Source: Isoetes taiwanensis
Lineage: Eukaryota > Streptophyta > Lycopodiopsida > Isoetales > Isoetaceae
Length of the DNA: 64,000 nucleotides
Direction: 5' to 3'
Assembly (NCBI GenBank): GCA_021234155.1
Contig: JAJEKV010000059.1
Coordinates: 411,844 to 475,843, forward strand
The notes under the pieces: model-generated
What the model was told of the DNA's origin: nothing
Databases searched by the model: none
The model's input: the letters and a program-made list of their open reading frames with translations, nothing else
Shown here: positions 10,374 to 21,380 of the stretch, piece after piece
Numbering within the stretch: position 1 is the first letter of the stretch
Layout: each line of letters starts with the position of its first letter
Position numbers and translations under genes: made by a program

Positions 10374-11484
10374 AATCTTTAAAGCCCCTGACAAAGACAA
10401 AGATGGGGCCTTTCTATCAGTGAGCTGAAATCTCTTGTTTTGAGTCTAGGAGTGTGTACTCAGACAAATGTACCTGAAGATGATGAAGTCCAAGCCTGGT
10501 TGAGAGACTTTGATATTTCAAACAATGGATTGATTCAAAAGCAGGAATTCATAAATGGCATGTCAAAATGGATGAAGGCAGTAAAAGGTAAGTTGAACAG
10601 GTACCCCACTCTTGTACACAAGCTAGATTTTTGGCATAGCAGATCAGAGGTTAGTGATCTGTAAATAAACCATGATTCCATATTTGATATTCTAATCTAG
10701 ACATGGTTAACTTGGTGGGCAGGAAGCAGAGCACAATTTAAATATTCTGTTACATGCAGATTCTGATGACAACAAAGAAGAAGATGAAGAGGATGAAGAG
10801 AAGAAACCAAAGGAGCCACCCACCAAGAGAGCAGCGATCACAAAGGCATCACTGCTCATTGTATATGGAGCTGTGGTAGCAGGAATATTTTCAGATCCTT
10901 TGGTGGACACTGGATTCTATCACTAACTTCTCAACTGCTTCCAAAATTCCACCCTTTTTTGTAGCCTTTATAGCTACTCCACTGGCAACAAACTCAAGTG
11001 AGGCCATTTCCTCACTAATGTTTGCAGCTCGGAAGAAGAAGAAAAATACATCCATTACATACTTTCAGGTATCTTTGCCTAAGATCTGCTTCTATTTAGT
11101 TATGCTAGTGCCCGTTTCGGTTCTAATCTTTGGTGTTTACAGATTTATGGTGCAGTAGCTCTAAACAACACTCTATATCTTTGGATATTCTTAGCTGTAG
11201 TGGTGGCTCGTCATCTAGATTGCAACTTCTCCTCTGAAGTGACAACCATTGCTATAGTGACTATTATCATGGGGGCAATAGGAGGGTCTAGAACTAGTTT
11301 TCCGGTTTGCATAGGTCTAATAGCATTGGCCCTTTACCCACTTTCAATTGGGATGGTTGTTATCTTACCGCTTCTCTCTGCTCTCTGTTCTAGTGAGGAG
11401 AATGCGCATCTGTGGGCCTTTGAATGGCAGTTCAGATTATGTGACAATGGTAAGATTTCTTGCAAGACACATATTCTGTGTTAA
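10374..11484 (+). pseudogene. NCL: Partial EF-hand Na+/Ca2+ exchanger (NCL type)
   Basis: NCL proteins are plant membrane cation/Ca2+ exchangers with cytosolic EF-hands between two exchanger domains. Three exons can be read with GT-AG borders and matching phases: 10374-10587, 10760-11068 and 11143 to about 11484. Exon 1 holds EF loop DKDKDG..., then a second loop DISNNGLIQKQE. Exon 2 has an acidic linker, a membrane segment (SLLIVYGAVVAGIF) and the exchanger signature ATPLATNSSEA. Exon 3 carries IYGAVALNNT and two hydrophobic segments ending near YPLSIGMVVIL. The first exchanger domain is missing upstream. Exon 1 has a 1-nt frame break inside the first EF loop (about 10408-10420) and exon 2 another near 10905-10915. 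I therefore call it a truncated, decayed copy, although indel errors cannot be excluded. Confidence 0.85.
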
Positions 11485-12509
11485 CTCGTCCTTGTTTGCA
11501 TTTGAGAGCCAGGTTCATTGATCAACAACTCCGCTTCTCTCGTTGTTAAGCAAGTGGTCCTTGTGCTATATATTATTATCTGTTTTAAATGTACACTTGT
11601 GCTGATTTGTAGGATATATGTGAACAAAGGAGAAAGCCCAGTTGCCACGAAATTCTGCATTCTATGTACATCAATTCTTCGTCAAACAACGGAGAACTAT
11701 ACATTTCTTTCAACTAGTTAGTAGTTACACATCTATTCTCATTAATTTGGATACACATTCTTTTGAGAATAGAAAGAAGATCCAAGTTCTGTTAATGCCT
11801 CAATTTGTCAAATCCACAGTGTGATTGTACAAGATGCTTATCTTATCTTATCTTTTGGCCTTATTGGAGCATATAACTACGTTTACTTTTTTTGCTATTT
11901 CAAATTCCTAAATAAACATATTTTTGAACATATCTTTACAAATGTTTTCTACTTTGTTCATCTAAGTTTACCTATGTTTCCTGCGCTCCTTCTGGGTCCC
12001 ATAGGCCGATTGGTCTCAGTGGACGATAAAAAAACTATTCTATTCTATTCTATTCTTTTGTTAGGGCCCGAAGGGCCCAAATTTTTTTTGATATAACAAC
12101 CAACATATAACTATCATTAACATTACTAACACAAACCATTGCATCCAATGCATTTAAATTAAAATCCCCCTGAAACCCCCTTTGGTTTGGGTGCATATTC
12201 ACACGGGGGGTTACGTAGGGCAGCGAGAGCCCCTAAAAACTTACAATACATGTATAAAATTAACACCATTAAGTACATTCTCTAAAATCTTATAGTATTT
12301 TATAAACCTCAATATACAGTATACAAAAACTTGTACAGGGATACCCCACAAACGAGGATCGTTATGTACGGTCCAGATCGAAGAATAAAGGGCTTATATT
12401 GGCGTACCTTTACTGGGTGACGTGTCAGTATATTTATACGTATACCGTATAAATACTTGGAACGACAGCAGTTACCAAAGATGCTATATCTTTTGCTAAC
12501 GTAGTAAGG
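11485..12509. other. No gene; contains a retroelement-like tail
   Basis: The ORFs are AT-rich and unremarkable. A short palindrome, GGGCCCGAAGGGCCC, lies at about 12065-12079. The (ATTCT)n tail at 12018-12056 is listed separately. Confidence 0.4.
12018..12056 (+). repeat. SINE/LINE-like 3' tail with (TATTC)n
   Basis: AGTGGACGATAAAAAA is followed by pentanucleotide repeats TATTC. The same 16-mer followed by (CATTCT)n occurs at 32771-32805, where a paralogous copy lacks it. This suggests the 3' end of a retroposon family whose copies are strongly 5'-truncated. Confidence 0.4.
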
Positions 12510-12710
12510 TTACTCCTTAGCTAGTGCAACAAGATCACATACATGGGAAGGCTTTTTCACATTTCGGCACAGAATGAACTCTACACAATCTTGCAACCTG
12601 CTTTGAATATTACAGTTATAAGATAGAGACGGCGCTGGAGATGGAGATGGTGCGACGGATATAGCCTGAGCCGCGATAATGAGCAACAGAATGGCCAGAG
12701 CTGTCCTCAT
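12510..12710 (-). CDS. Small secreted cysteine-containing peptide, lipid-transfer-like
   Basis: This is a 66-residue ORF with a clear signal peptide: MRTALAILLLIIAAQAISVA, with likely cleavage after the AxA-type end. A Pro/Ser/Ala spacer (APSPSPAPS) follows, then a tail with four Cys in C-x8-C-x5-C-x9-C order. The spacing of the first Cys pair and the later PSHVC resembles the first half of the eight-cysteine nsLTP fold, with VC in place of the usual CC. It stops before the second half of that fold, so it may be truncated, spliced to a further exon, or a distinct small apoplastic peptide. A splice donor-like GTAACC overlaps the stop codon. Function is inferred only from this pattern. Confidence 0.4.
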   Translation of the reverse strand: MRTALAILLLIIAAQAISVAPSPSPAPSLSYNCNIQSRLQDCVEFILCRNVKKPSHVCDLVALAKE

Positions 12711-12873
12711 TTTTCTTCTCAGTTCTGGTCTGCCATACCCAGTACCGTTTTAAGGACAGAGGTAGGTCAGAACGCTTATGAATTTCAATTTACCTTGTTC
12801 TCCTCCTCCTAATTCTATCGTGTTGTATTAAAGTATCTCTAGGTTGGTTCAATAAAATTTGAGCTGATTACAC

Positions 12874-13107
12874 ATTTGCTATGCTGTTTGCGGCTATGAA
12901 CCTGCATTTGTTCCACTACACGATGAAGATTTGTCCGCCATGGAATCCTCATTGCGTCAATTTAAGGAGGATTTAAAATGCCTTAATAAGATGGAAAATG
13001 TTGCACAAACCAAATTACTTTCTGAGAATAAAGGTTCCTTTCCACTTTGTCCCAGTGAAGAACTGCTAGCTAGGGAAAATCCTACATTATGGTTGGAAGT
13101 GAAGGTG
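12874..13107 (+). pseudogene. Unidentified exon-like coding segment
   Basis: An open frame of about 78 codons reads CGYEPAFVPLHDEDLSAMES onward and ends LWLEVK just before a GTGAGA donor at 13108. The amino acid content (acidic N-half, KED and NKMEN-type helices) looks like real coding sequence rather than random AT-rich DNA. I do not recognise the family. The continuation past 13108 loses this character. It may be one exon of a host gene whose other exons are gone. Confidence 0.3.
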
Positions 13108-13429
13108 AGAATGTCCTCTCCAGAGTTTTTTCATCAAAGGCAAGCTCGTGAGTTCTTACCGATGTGGATAATGTTTATATTTTCAACACAAATTTCCATC
13201 TGCAAAATGGATTGTTGCCACAAGAGGGGACTACTGATCATCAAACTCAACAATGGGAATCTTTACCTGGAGAAAGCTGGTCGAGGAAAGCCGTGAATTA
13301 GTCATATTGAATATTTGTCAAATAAAGAGCTGCTCATTCTGTCTTTTTAGTAAAATTAAGACTGTTAATAATTCCACATCTCAATGACAAACAGATCAAA
13401 TAGAATTTTTAAGGCTATACATCAGTACA

Positions 13430-14096
13430 TGGTTGCTCCCCACTTCTTTGCAGACTAAAGGAGAACTTTCTTGCATGGCTTTCCTATATAACTAGTATGC
13501 CCCTAGTGATGCCCTAGGACCCAGACTTCCAAAAAACTGAGACAAGGTTAGCCTAGTTCGTTTTCACTTCCTTTTTGGCCTCAAGACCATAAAACATGAT
13601 ACATGCAAATTACCCAATACTGTAAATATCGAATGTGGTCGTGTTTAAGCCAACCCTAAATCACAAGAAATTTGCTATATCCTCAAAAATGCCATGTATT
13701 TTCTCATGTATTTTCTTTTCTTTTGTGATGTGGTTTAAACATCTTAAAAACCTGAATATACCACAGATATACCTGCGGTTTAAACATGATGAGGTTCCGA
13801 TATTTATGGCGCTCAGCAAATTATTGTCCAAAGTATCAAGATATATATCAAGGGATCTTCTGAAACTTCTGCTAGAATATGCCAAACTATTTTCGGCCGG
13901 ACGTTGACCTGCCTTTTCTGTGCATTTCTTGCGGATAAATAGAAGGCAAGTGACGCAAATCTATTTGGAGAAGCGTGGCCTCTATTTTTAGTATAGAAAA
14001 AAAGGCAACGTCCGGGCAGTCAATAAAAGGGCACGGGCTCTTTGTTTCGTTCATTCATTCAGTTTCTTTAGGTTTCGCTCGCTTGTGTTTGTCGGA
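13430..14096 (+). repeat. Promoter-like module M, copy 1
   Basis: This is the upstream flank of kinase pseudogene 1. Homologous modules occur at 34421-34751 plus 38291-38642 (split by a Helitron), 38775-38963 (truncated), 40766-41473 and 41575-42290. Conserved landmarks are TATGCCCCTAGTGATGCCCT, TCCGATATTTATAGCGCTCA-like sequence and GTCAATAAAAGGGCACGGGC about 75 bp before the kinase ATG, which could supply a TATA-like box. Copy 1 lacks the foldback F found with the other copies. Confidence 0.75.
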
Positions 14097-15018
14097 ATGA
14101 AGAAGAATACGACGGATTTGAGCAAGGACTTATCCCAATCTTCTAGAGCGTTACGATGTGCTCAAGAAAATTGGCAGCGGAGGAGCAGCCACAGTCTTTC
14201 TTTGCCAGAGTAAAAGCAGCAGGAAGCAATTTGCGTGCAAAACCATTTCCGAATGGGAAAAAAACGCGATGGAGAGGCAAGAGGTCGAAAAGAGATCAAG
14301 ATTATGCGAATGCTTTCCGGCTGCTCCGGCTTTGTGCATTTGGAAGGGGTAATCATAGATGAAGGTTTTTGGCATTTGATCATGGAACTATGTCATTGTA
14401 GCTTGGCTTCTAGAATTGAAAAGAAAGGTAAACTCTCCCAAAAGGAATCAGCGCTTCTTATAAGAAACCTAGCACAAAGATATCTGAGTTTTACATGCCA
14501 ATGGAATTGTGCCTGAGAGATCTCAAGTCGGACAACATTCCGTGGCTATGATGTTAGGGTTTTGATTTCTGGACGCCTTTGGTTTTTCTGGCGATGATCC
14601 TTGTTTTACAGACATAGTAGGAGCTCCACGTTATGTTGCACCGGAGGTTTGGCACCAACGGTGCTCTAAGGAAGTGGATATTTGGGGTCTAGGGTTGATT
14701 TTATATGAGGCACTCAGTGGCAACATAGCATTTCCAAGGTTGAGCAACGATGAGCTTAAGAAACTAATGTGTGAAGGCCAGGATTTTGCTGTGTGGTATT
14801 TAGATTGTCCTGTTCCAAAGGACGCCATAGACCTTGTTTTGGCTATGTTGAAGCCCAAGCCAGAGGACAGAATATCTTTGGAGCAAATTTTATCTCATCC
14901 ATGGATCGTTAAACACTGTTCAAGTGCAACTTCATGTCAGAAAGGAAGAATGTCCCATTTGCATAGGAAATGTGTTCAGCCTAAAAATCCCTTCTCCACA
15001 GGCTATGATGCCTCATTT
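14097..15018 (+). pseudogene. CAMK-type Ser/Thr protein kinase pseudogene, copy 1
   Basis: The sequence shows a protein kinase domain in broken frames. The glycine loop is IGSGGAATV and the VAIK-type Lys lies in FACKTISEW. A helix-C and hinge region ends IMELCHCSLASRI. The catalytic loop is decayed to LRDLKSDNI (His of HRD lost) and the DFG region is also altered (AFGFSGDD). The activation segment has VGAPRYVAPEV, and subdomains IX-XI follow with DIWGLGLILYEALSG and RISLEQILSHPWI. The order and the HPWI ending fit the CDPK or PEP-carboxylase-kinase group of CAMKs. Frameshifts near 14150, 14330, 14500 and 14560 and a lost catalytic His argue for a pseudogene. It is intronless over its length, which could mean retroposition. 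Copy 2 is at 42291-43224. Confidence 0.85.
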
Positions 15019-15311
15019 AACAGTTCATTCCTAGGATGGGTCCTATGAGACAGACAAGTTGGCCGATAGAAGAGGAATCTATCTCAAAAGGGCTAGACAA
15101 AAGAAGATAACTAGGGGAAAGGGCAGAGCAACCAAAATGGGGAAAGCGCAAAGAAAGATGACCAGAATAGAACAGGCAACTGGGAAACAAAAAAGGCTAG
15201 GCAAAGCGAATCAGAACAAAGGCTATGATAAAAGAGGCACTAAGAAGGCAAAGGACTATGGCGAGCCATGAGGTGAGGCGAACAAACAAAGGAGTCCAGA
15301 TGCCAAGACGT

Positions 15312-15886
15312 TTCAAGAAGGACCAAGACGTTTTGAAAGGATAAGTGAAAGAAGGAAAATTACGAGTAAAGGACCAAAGAGACGAACCAAACATAAGGAT
15401 AAAATAATGAGAAGATAAAGGGATTGTGAACAAAGGAACAGAGTACATAAGGACAGCATAGTGAATGTCACATAAAGCAAGGTCGCATAACACAAATATC
15501 TAACGTAGGGGCAACCACAAGAAACACTGAGGAAAAAGCGAGAATAGGCCCTCGAAGACCTTCATGAGAACAAACTGAAAAAATTACGGGAAGCAGCATG
15601 CATAGATCTCTCAAGAAGGACCAAAACGTTTCGAGAAGGAAAATTACGAGTAAAGGACCAAAGAGACGAACCAAACATAAGGATAAAATAATGGGAAGAT
15701 AAAGGGATCGAGAACAGAGTACATAAGGACAACATAGTGAATGTCACATAATGCAGGTCACATAACACAAATATCTAACGTAAGGGCAGCCACAAGAAAC
15801 ACTGAGGAAAAAGCGAGAATAGGCCCTCGAAGACCTTCATGAGAACAAACTGAAAAATTACGGGAAGCAGCATGCATAGATCTAGC
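15312..15886. repeat. Direct repeat pair within the 6.36-kb insertion
   Basis: Two copies of about 270-295 bp (15312-15608 and 15617-15886) share, among other stretches, GGAAAATTACGAGTAAAGGA and GAAGCAGCATGCATAGATCT. A third, more diverged copy follows at about 17280-17640. Confidence 0.85.
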
Positions 15887-18800
15887 GAATATATACAATA
15901 GCACCATAACCAAAAACATGATTCGCATAATCATAACATTAGAACATACGAACAAAAAGAGCATCAAACCTACCAATCATGATGTTGGAAACAAGATCCC
16001 TAGAATATGAAATACTAGTGAAGTAATCTTGAAACACCAGAAAAAGCTAAAGCAGATATAAAACATGCAACCACAGAATACTAGAGGATAACGCTTTTCA
16101 AAGGACAGGAAAAACTCAAAATGATATGAACTCAAGAAAGAACATCCATGTCCCAAACGACCAATGTAAAAAGAGATACTAATAATGTAAAAACAACAAA
16201 GGAAACGATTTACGTAAAAACAGACAAACGAGCCAGAAGAACCTAAGGAATAAAGGATGAGACTCTTAGAATAGCGAAAAGGTGTCATGAGATAAACCTC
16301 CATAACATAACAAAAATCAACATGCACTAGTAAACCATAGTGACAATTGTAAACCGCAACATATAAAAGAAATTCGAGGAGATAACAAACTATTACTAAA
16401 ATACCAGTAAAACCATGGAAAGTTGTTAAGTGACAAACGACAACTAGAACAAAAGAAGCACGTGACGCTTAGAGGCAAATGTGGAAGCATGTAATGGCAA
16501 TACATGAATGAGATAAACCCGAAAAGCAAAGGTCAAAAAGAGAAATAAGAGAACTGTGACAGTGGCAAAAAGGGGTCTGCGAGGCAATAGGGCACAAATA
16601 ACTAATAGGATTGAAAAAACACAACGCATGTCAGAGAGTAAGAAGAACAATATTATCTAAGGTGACAAAAAGGGGCAACATGGAGCAATAAAACAGAAAG
16701 AGTAACGGAAGTTGAGGAATCCAACGAAGAAACATGAATAAAGGAAGACAAGAGACAATGGGGCTAAACATGCTCCTACCAGGCCAAACACCTCAAACAT
16801 AAAAAGCCAGAAACAATCGAGCAATGATTGTGAAATCATGATGTTACGAGGAAAATAGAAGGAGCGAAACTCAAAGAAACAAATCAATGTGCGCAAAAAC
16901 GAACAATATCGAAAATACGAATCAACACACATAAGATACTTAAAGAAAGATAATTGTGCCAATATACACAAATAAACTAGATGTTGAACTACATAATTGA
17001 GAAGTCATGCTAATATGCTTGCAAGAGTCGACTATGAGATCAAAGAGAGTATGTGGCAAAGAAATCGACTATGACATCAAAGAGAATATGCTCGCAAAGA
17101 AACTAAGAAATAACTGATTTAAAAACCCATTGTAAACCTGCATGCGAGAAGTGGATATGGGATCAAAGAAAGCATGCTTGCAAACAAACCTGACTAAGGC
17201 TGCCAAAACCCTGAGAAATAAGACCTTTGTGGATACGCACAACAATGCTCCTGGATGATCCGTATGGAAACCAAAGACGCTTCAAGAGGGTAAGTGAGAG
17301 AAAAAGGAGGAACAAGGAGTGTGGATCAAGAGATAAGGATCAACATGCAATACAAGGAGACAAACAAGATAAATGGTGAAATAGAATGGAATAGAAAAGA
17401 ACAAGAAAATAAAGGGATCGTGAACAGAGAACAGAGTACATAGGGACAACATAGTTAAAGTCACATAATGTAAGGACGTATAATGCAACGCCAAACAAGC
17501 CCACAAAAGGCAACCATGAGAGAAACCTGAGGAAAGAGCAAGAACAAGCCCTTAAAGACCTCCACGAGCAAGAGCCGAGAAGCTATAGAAAGGAGCATGC
17601 ACCGATCTAGCGAATACATACGACCAACACCATAACCGAAAAACAATTTGTACGCATTACACTCAGAACACGGGGGGAAAAGAGCATATACCCTACCACG
17701 TCAACGTTGGAAACAAGAGCCATAATACCGGAGAAAGTATTCACAAGGGACCAGAAAAAACCCGAAAGGAGACATCGAGCAAGCATCCACGGAGTACTAG
17801 AGGATAACACATTCCAAGGGAAAGGAAACACTCATGACGATATGAAAAGAAAGAACATTCATGTCCAAAACGCTAAGAAAGATACTAATAATGCAAAAAC
17901 AATAGAAGAGACGATTTACGTAACCAACAAATTAGCTAGGCGAGCCTAAATGGAAAAAGAAGGAGGACGCGACTCTCAGAAACAATGAAATGACGCTACG
18001 GGGCAAAACCCCCATTGCATGACAAAAGGTCAATATGCGCTAGTAAACCATAGCGACAATTGCACACTGGAACATAACAAAGAAATATGAAGAGATAGCA
18101 TTCTATAGAACGAAAACATGCCGGTAAAACCATAGAAAGTTGTTAAGTAAGTTCATCTATTGGAATTCGCGAGAAAAACCATGAAATAGAGCATACTATA
18201 GGACGTGCACAATAATTCATGACAAGAGTGAGAACCAAGATAGCATATTCATAAGGTAGACAAGATGCAGAGGACGACTCGAACAAAAGGAGCACGTGAT
18301 GCTTAGAGACAAATGTGGAAGATAAACCTGAAAGCATAAAAAATAGAAGATATCCAAATGAAACAAGTTTAAGGGGATATAATCGAGATACATGGAAGGA
18401 AATGTAAAGCAAAAAGAAACTCGATCATAGGAGCAAACGAGGTTAAAAGAGCAAAATGACCATAGGAGTGGTTTTGGAAAAACTGTGGTAACCCGTGATA
18501 AATTAGAATATGAGATAAACCATAGGGGCCAAGAAATTATATGTATAAGGGCTAAGAAATTATATGTAAACACGTGAGAAATAAGAAAACCCGTGGGGAA
18601 CCCCCAAGAATCGAAAACAAACAAGAATAAAAGGCCGAGCAAACCGGACACTAAACAAGGCGGAAAGGACAACGAGGAGTCAAAAGATGAGATGAACAAA
18701 TGAAGGAGAGATGACAATCAGAAAAAACTAAGACAAGTGAGACAAAAAGAGGTAAGGAAAAAATGTGAGACGAAAAAAGACAAACAAGAAAGAAACGTAA

Positions 18801-19084
18801 TGCTTTGGACGACATAGTTTTGGGATCACAGAAGAGAGGAGGAAATCATAAAAAATGCAAGACATCTAGACAACAACATGGGATAGCGAGAAAGAAACCT
18901 GATAAGCAGCGAGAATAGAAGACCCCCACCTATCATGCCAAAACAAGACTAGGCAGGAACCACGTATATAGGGAACTACATGGGCATATGCAAAAACTAG
19001 ACCATGCTAACCAAAACCAAGGAAATTTGAAATACCGAATAGTTGGGATGCCATGACCCGGTATCCCCTTCCCTAAGTAAAGAA

Positions 19085-20010
19085 CGCAGAGGTCGCGGAG
19101 CTCTGCCGCTTCGTGCAAACATGGGCAGGAAAAATTGATCGCCGACCTGCTTCTGACCGAACCCAGCGAATATCATCACCTCAGGCTGGACCTTGATCAT
19201 CTTAGCACAGAATTGACTCAGATATATTCTGCAAAGCACTGATTGAGTCGAGCAGATAGAAAACAAACCGGCCCTCCAGGCAGGAAGATATCAGAGAGCC
19301 AAGAAAACTCAAACCTATACAAACCGACAGCACCCAAAAATTCGGAGCAGAGGTAGCCGATTGGAGAATCCAAATTCGAGGCATGCCAAGCCCGTTCAAA
19401 CCAATGCCAGATGTCCCCCAATCAGCAGATCTGCATCAAAAAAAAACCAACAGCAACCCAATCCAAATCGAAGTTGGGCTATGCCCCAAAGGCAGAAACT
19501 GAGGCAAAGAAATGGCAATCAGACCTGCTTATTGCAACAGGGAAGTGCATGAAATACAAGTCCCAAGAACCACAACTGAAAAACTCACCGTCCCAGTGAT
19601 CAAGAGATCCAAAACCTGTATGCTGCAACCCAGCACTGTGAACCATGAATCGCCCATCCCATGGGTCGCCCATCCTAAGCGGGCGCGGAGCTCTGCCACT
19701 TCAGCAAACTGGGCGGGCGACTGGCCAAACCCAGCAAAGAACATTGCCTTAAACTGGATCGGGATCATACCAGCACGGATTGACTCAGATTAGAATCTGC
19801 AAAGGATCGATTGACTCGAACAGCACATCCTGGATGTAGATAGGGAACACGCCGGCCCTGCAGAAGGAAGAGAACAGAGAGCCAAGAAAAAACAAACATA
19901 TACAAACTCAAAATACCCAAAAATCCAGAGCAGAAGTGGCCGACTATCTGAATCCGAGGCACACCAAGCCCGCTCAATCCAAACCCCAGATGCTTTCCCA
20001 ATCAGACCGC
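19085..20010. repeat. Direct repeat of about 320 bp, two copies about 595 bp apart
   Basis: Both copies contain GCGGAGCTCTGCC, GAACCCAGCGAA or AAACCCAGCAAA, TTGACTCAGAT and GAGAGCCAAGAAAA in the same order. The sequence ATGGATCGCCCA or a near variant recurs four times between 19645 and 20105. Confidence 0.75.
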
Positions 20011-20216
20011 AGGATCGCTTAATCGCGGGAAACCATGGATCGCCCATGTTGAACCCAGCACTATGAATCATGGATCGCCCACCGTGGAAACCATGGATCG
20101 CCCATCCTGAAAACCTTGGACCATCAACGCTTCATGAGAAGGGAGCAACCTTGAGGAGCCAAAGAAGAGAGAACAGGAACAAATGGATCCCTCACTAGGG
20201 ATAGATAAATTTGAAA

Positions 20217-20431
20217 CAGGGATAGGTTCAATACTGTATACGTTTTATACGTAATACGTATTTTTCGTTTGATATGGCACAAATTTGACGTTTAATACGT
20301 CAAAAATACGTCCAAAAAAATTTCCGGCGTCGAGTATAAAATATGAAAAATACGTATTTTTCCCAAAAATACGTATTTTTGGACTTTATACGTCTGAAAA
20401 AATAATTTCATACGTACAGAACCTATCCCTG
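20217..20431. mobile_element. hAT MITE (215 bp) with perfect 8-bp TSD
   Basis: The left end is CAGGGATAGGTTCAATAC (20217-20234) and the right end GAACCTATCCCTG (20419-20431). Identical ATTTGAAA octamers flank it (20209-20216 and 20432-20439). The first ~75 bp match the inverted right end of the 8.25-kb hAT element (53430-53506), and its right end matches the left end of that element (45259-45330). It is therefore a deletion derivative of the same family. The interior is rich in TACGTATTTT and its complement, so it could fold on itself. It encodes no protein. Confidence 0.92.
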
Positions 20432-20714
20432 ATTTGAAATATGAACTTCAAATGCTCCGAAACTAGACAATCATCGAGAGCATGATGAAACTGAAGAAAA
20501 AGATAGTTTTATCCGCCACTTGGTCGATGCAAAGGTGAGAAGACTCGATGATTGCTCCTCATCGGGAAGAAGAACCACGCCTTCCTAGGTTTTGAGGAAA
20601 CCCAAGGAAATAGTCGAAGCACGACCCCACGCACTATGGCAACCACAAAACCTTAAACAATCCTGCAGAATCAAGGCTGAAAGAAAAATAACCCGTCAAT
20701 GAGTTAGATGCCAT

Positions 20715-21075
20715 AGGCAAGAAGACTCGGAGGCTCCAGGGCCACGCCGAGAAAGAAACAATAGCCGACCAATCGGGAACCATCCGCGGAATGACCATCG
20801 CGGGAAAAAAACAACCGATTAGTGCTGCCTCGGAGGCTACAGCGCCACGCCGAGAAAAAACAATAAATATGATCTCGGAGGCTAACAGCGCCACGCCGAG
20901 AGAAAACATGAATAATAAATATTGACTCAGAGGCTACAATGCCACACAGAGGCTATAATGCCACACCGAGAGAAAACATGAATAAATAAAATACTCGGAG
21001 GCTACAGTGCCCACCCAAGAAAGAATAATAAGTCTGCTTCGGAGGCTACAGCGCCACGCCGAAAAAAGAAATGAA
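20715..21075. repeat. Tandem CTCGG...CCGAG hairpin repeats
   Basis: Units of the form CTCGGAGGCTACAGCGCC followed by ACGCCGAGAAA occur about six times, spaced 45-85 bp. Each has inverted CTCGG/CCGAG arms able to form a short stem. Some units have lost one arm (TGCCACACCGAG, TGCCCACCCAAG). Confidence 0.8.
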
Positions 21076-21380
21076 ACATAAACACATCTACACTTACAAA
21101 GAATATAGAAAAGACACATGTAGGATGTCAGAAGCTGCGAGCGACCCAGAAAATATAGAAAAATAGATAGAAAATAAAGATGACCAACCGACCAAAATCG
21201 ACCAAGAGGGAGGGGCGGGGGGGAAACTTGAGGAGCCAAAGAAGAGAGAACAGGAAAGGGAGCTCAAGAGAACGCCGATGACTAGAAATGAGACAAGAGG
21301 CTGAATAAATAGGAGACGTGAAGGAGAACGTCCCCATCCAAGGAATGTCGGTTCTATTGCTGTCACAATAGAACCGTGGC

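Larger units (their letters stand above)
15019..21380. mobile_element. 6.36-kb insertion of unknown class, internally duplicated
   Basis: Kinase copy 2 runs from CCTCATTTT (ending 43224) to ATTGTTGATC (from 43233) with only 8 bp between. In copy 1 the same flanks are 6.36 kb apart. The inserted DNA is purine-rich on the plus strand and carries only low-quality ORFs on the minus strand. It is built from repeats: 15312-15608 and 15617-15886, with a third diverged copy at about 17280-17640; about 16000-16600 and 17700-18330; 19085-19400 and 19680-20000. It has a CTCGG hairpin array near its right end. No LTRs, TIRs, Helitron ends or target duplication were clear. It may be a non-coding retroelement or a composite of several insertions. 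Confidence 0.65.

Noticed and set aside
15197-18717. Many minus-strand hydrophobic ORFs (up to 166 codons) that look like membrane proteins
   Set aside because: The strand is T-rich, so random ORFs become rich in Phe, Leu and Ser. Repeated copies do not conserve frames, and no family is recognised.
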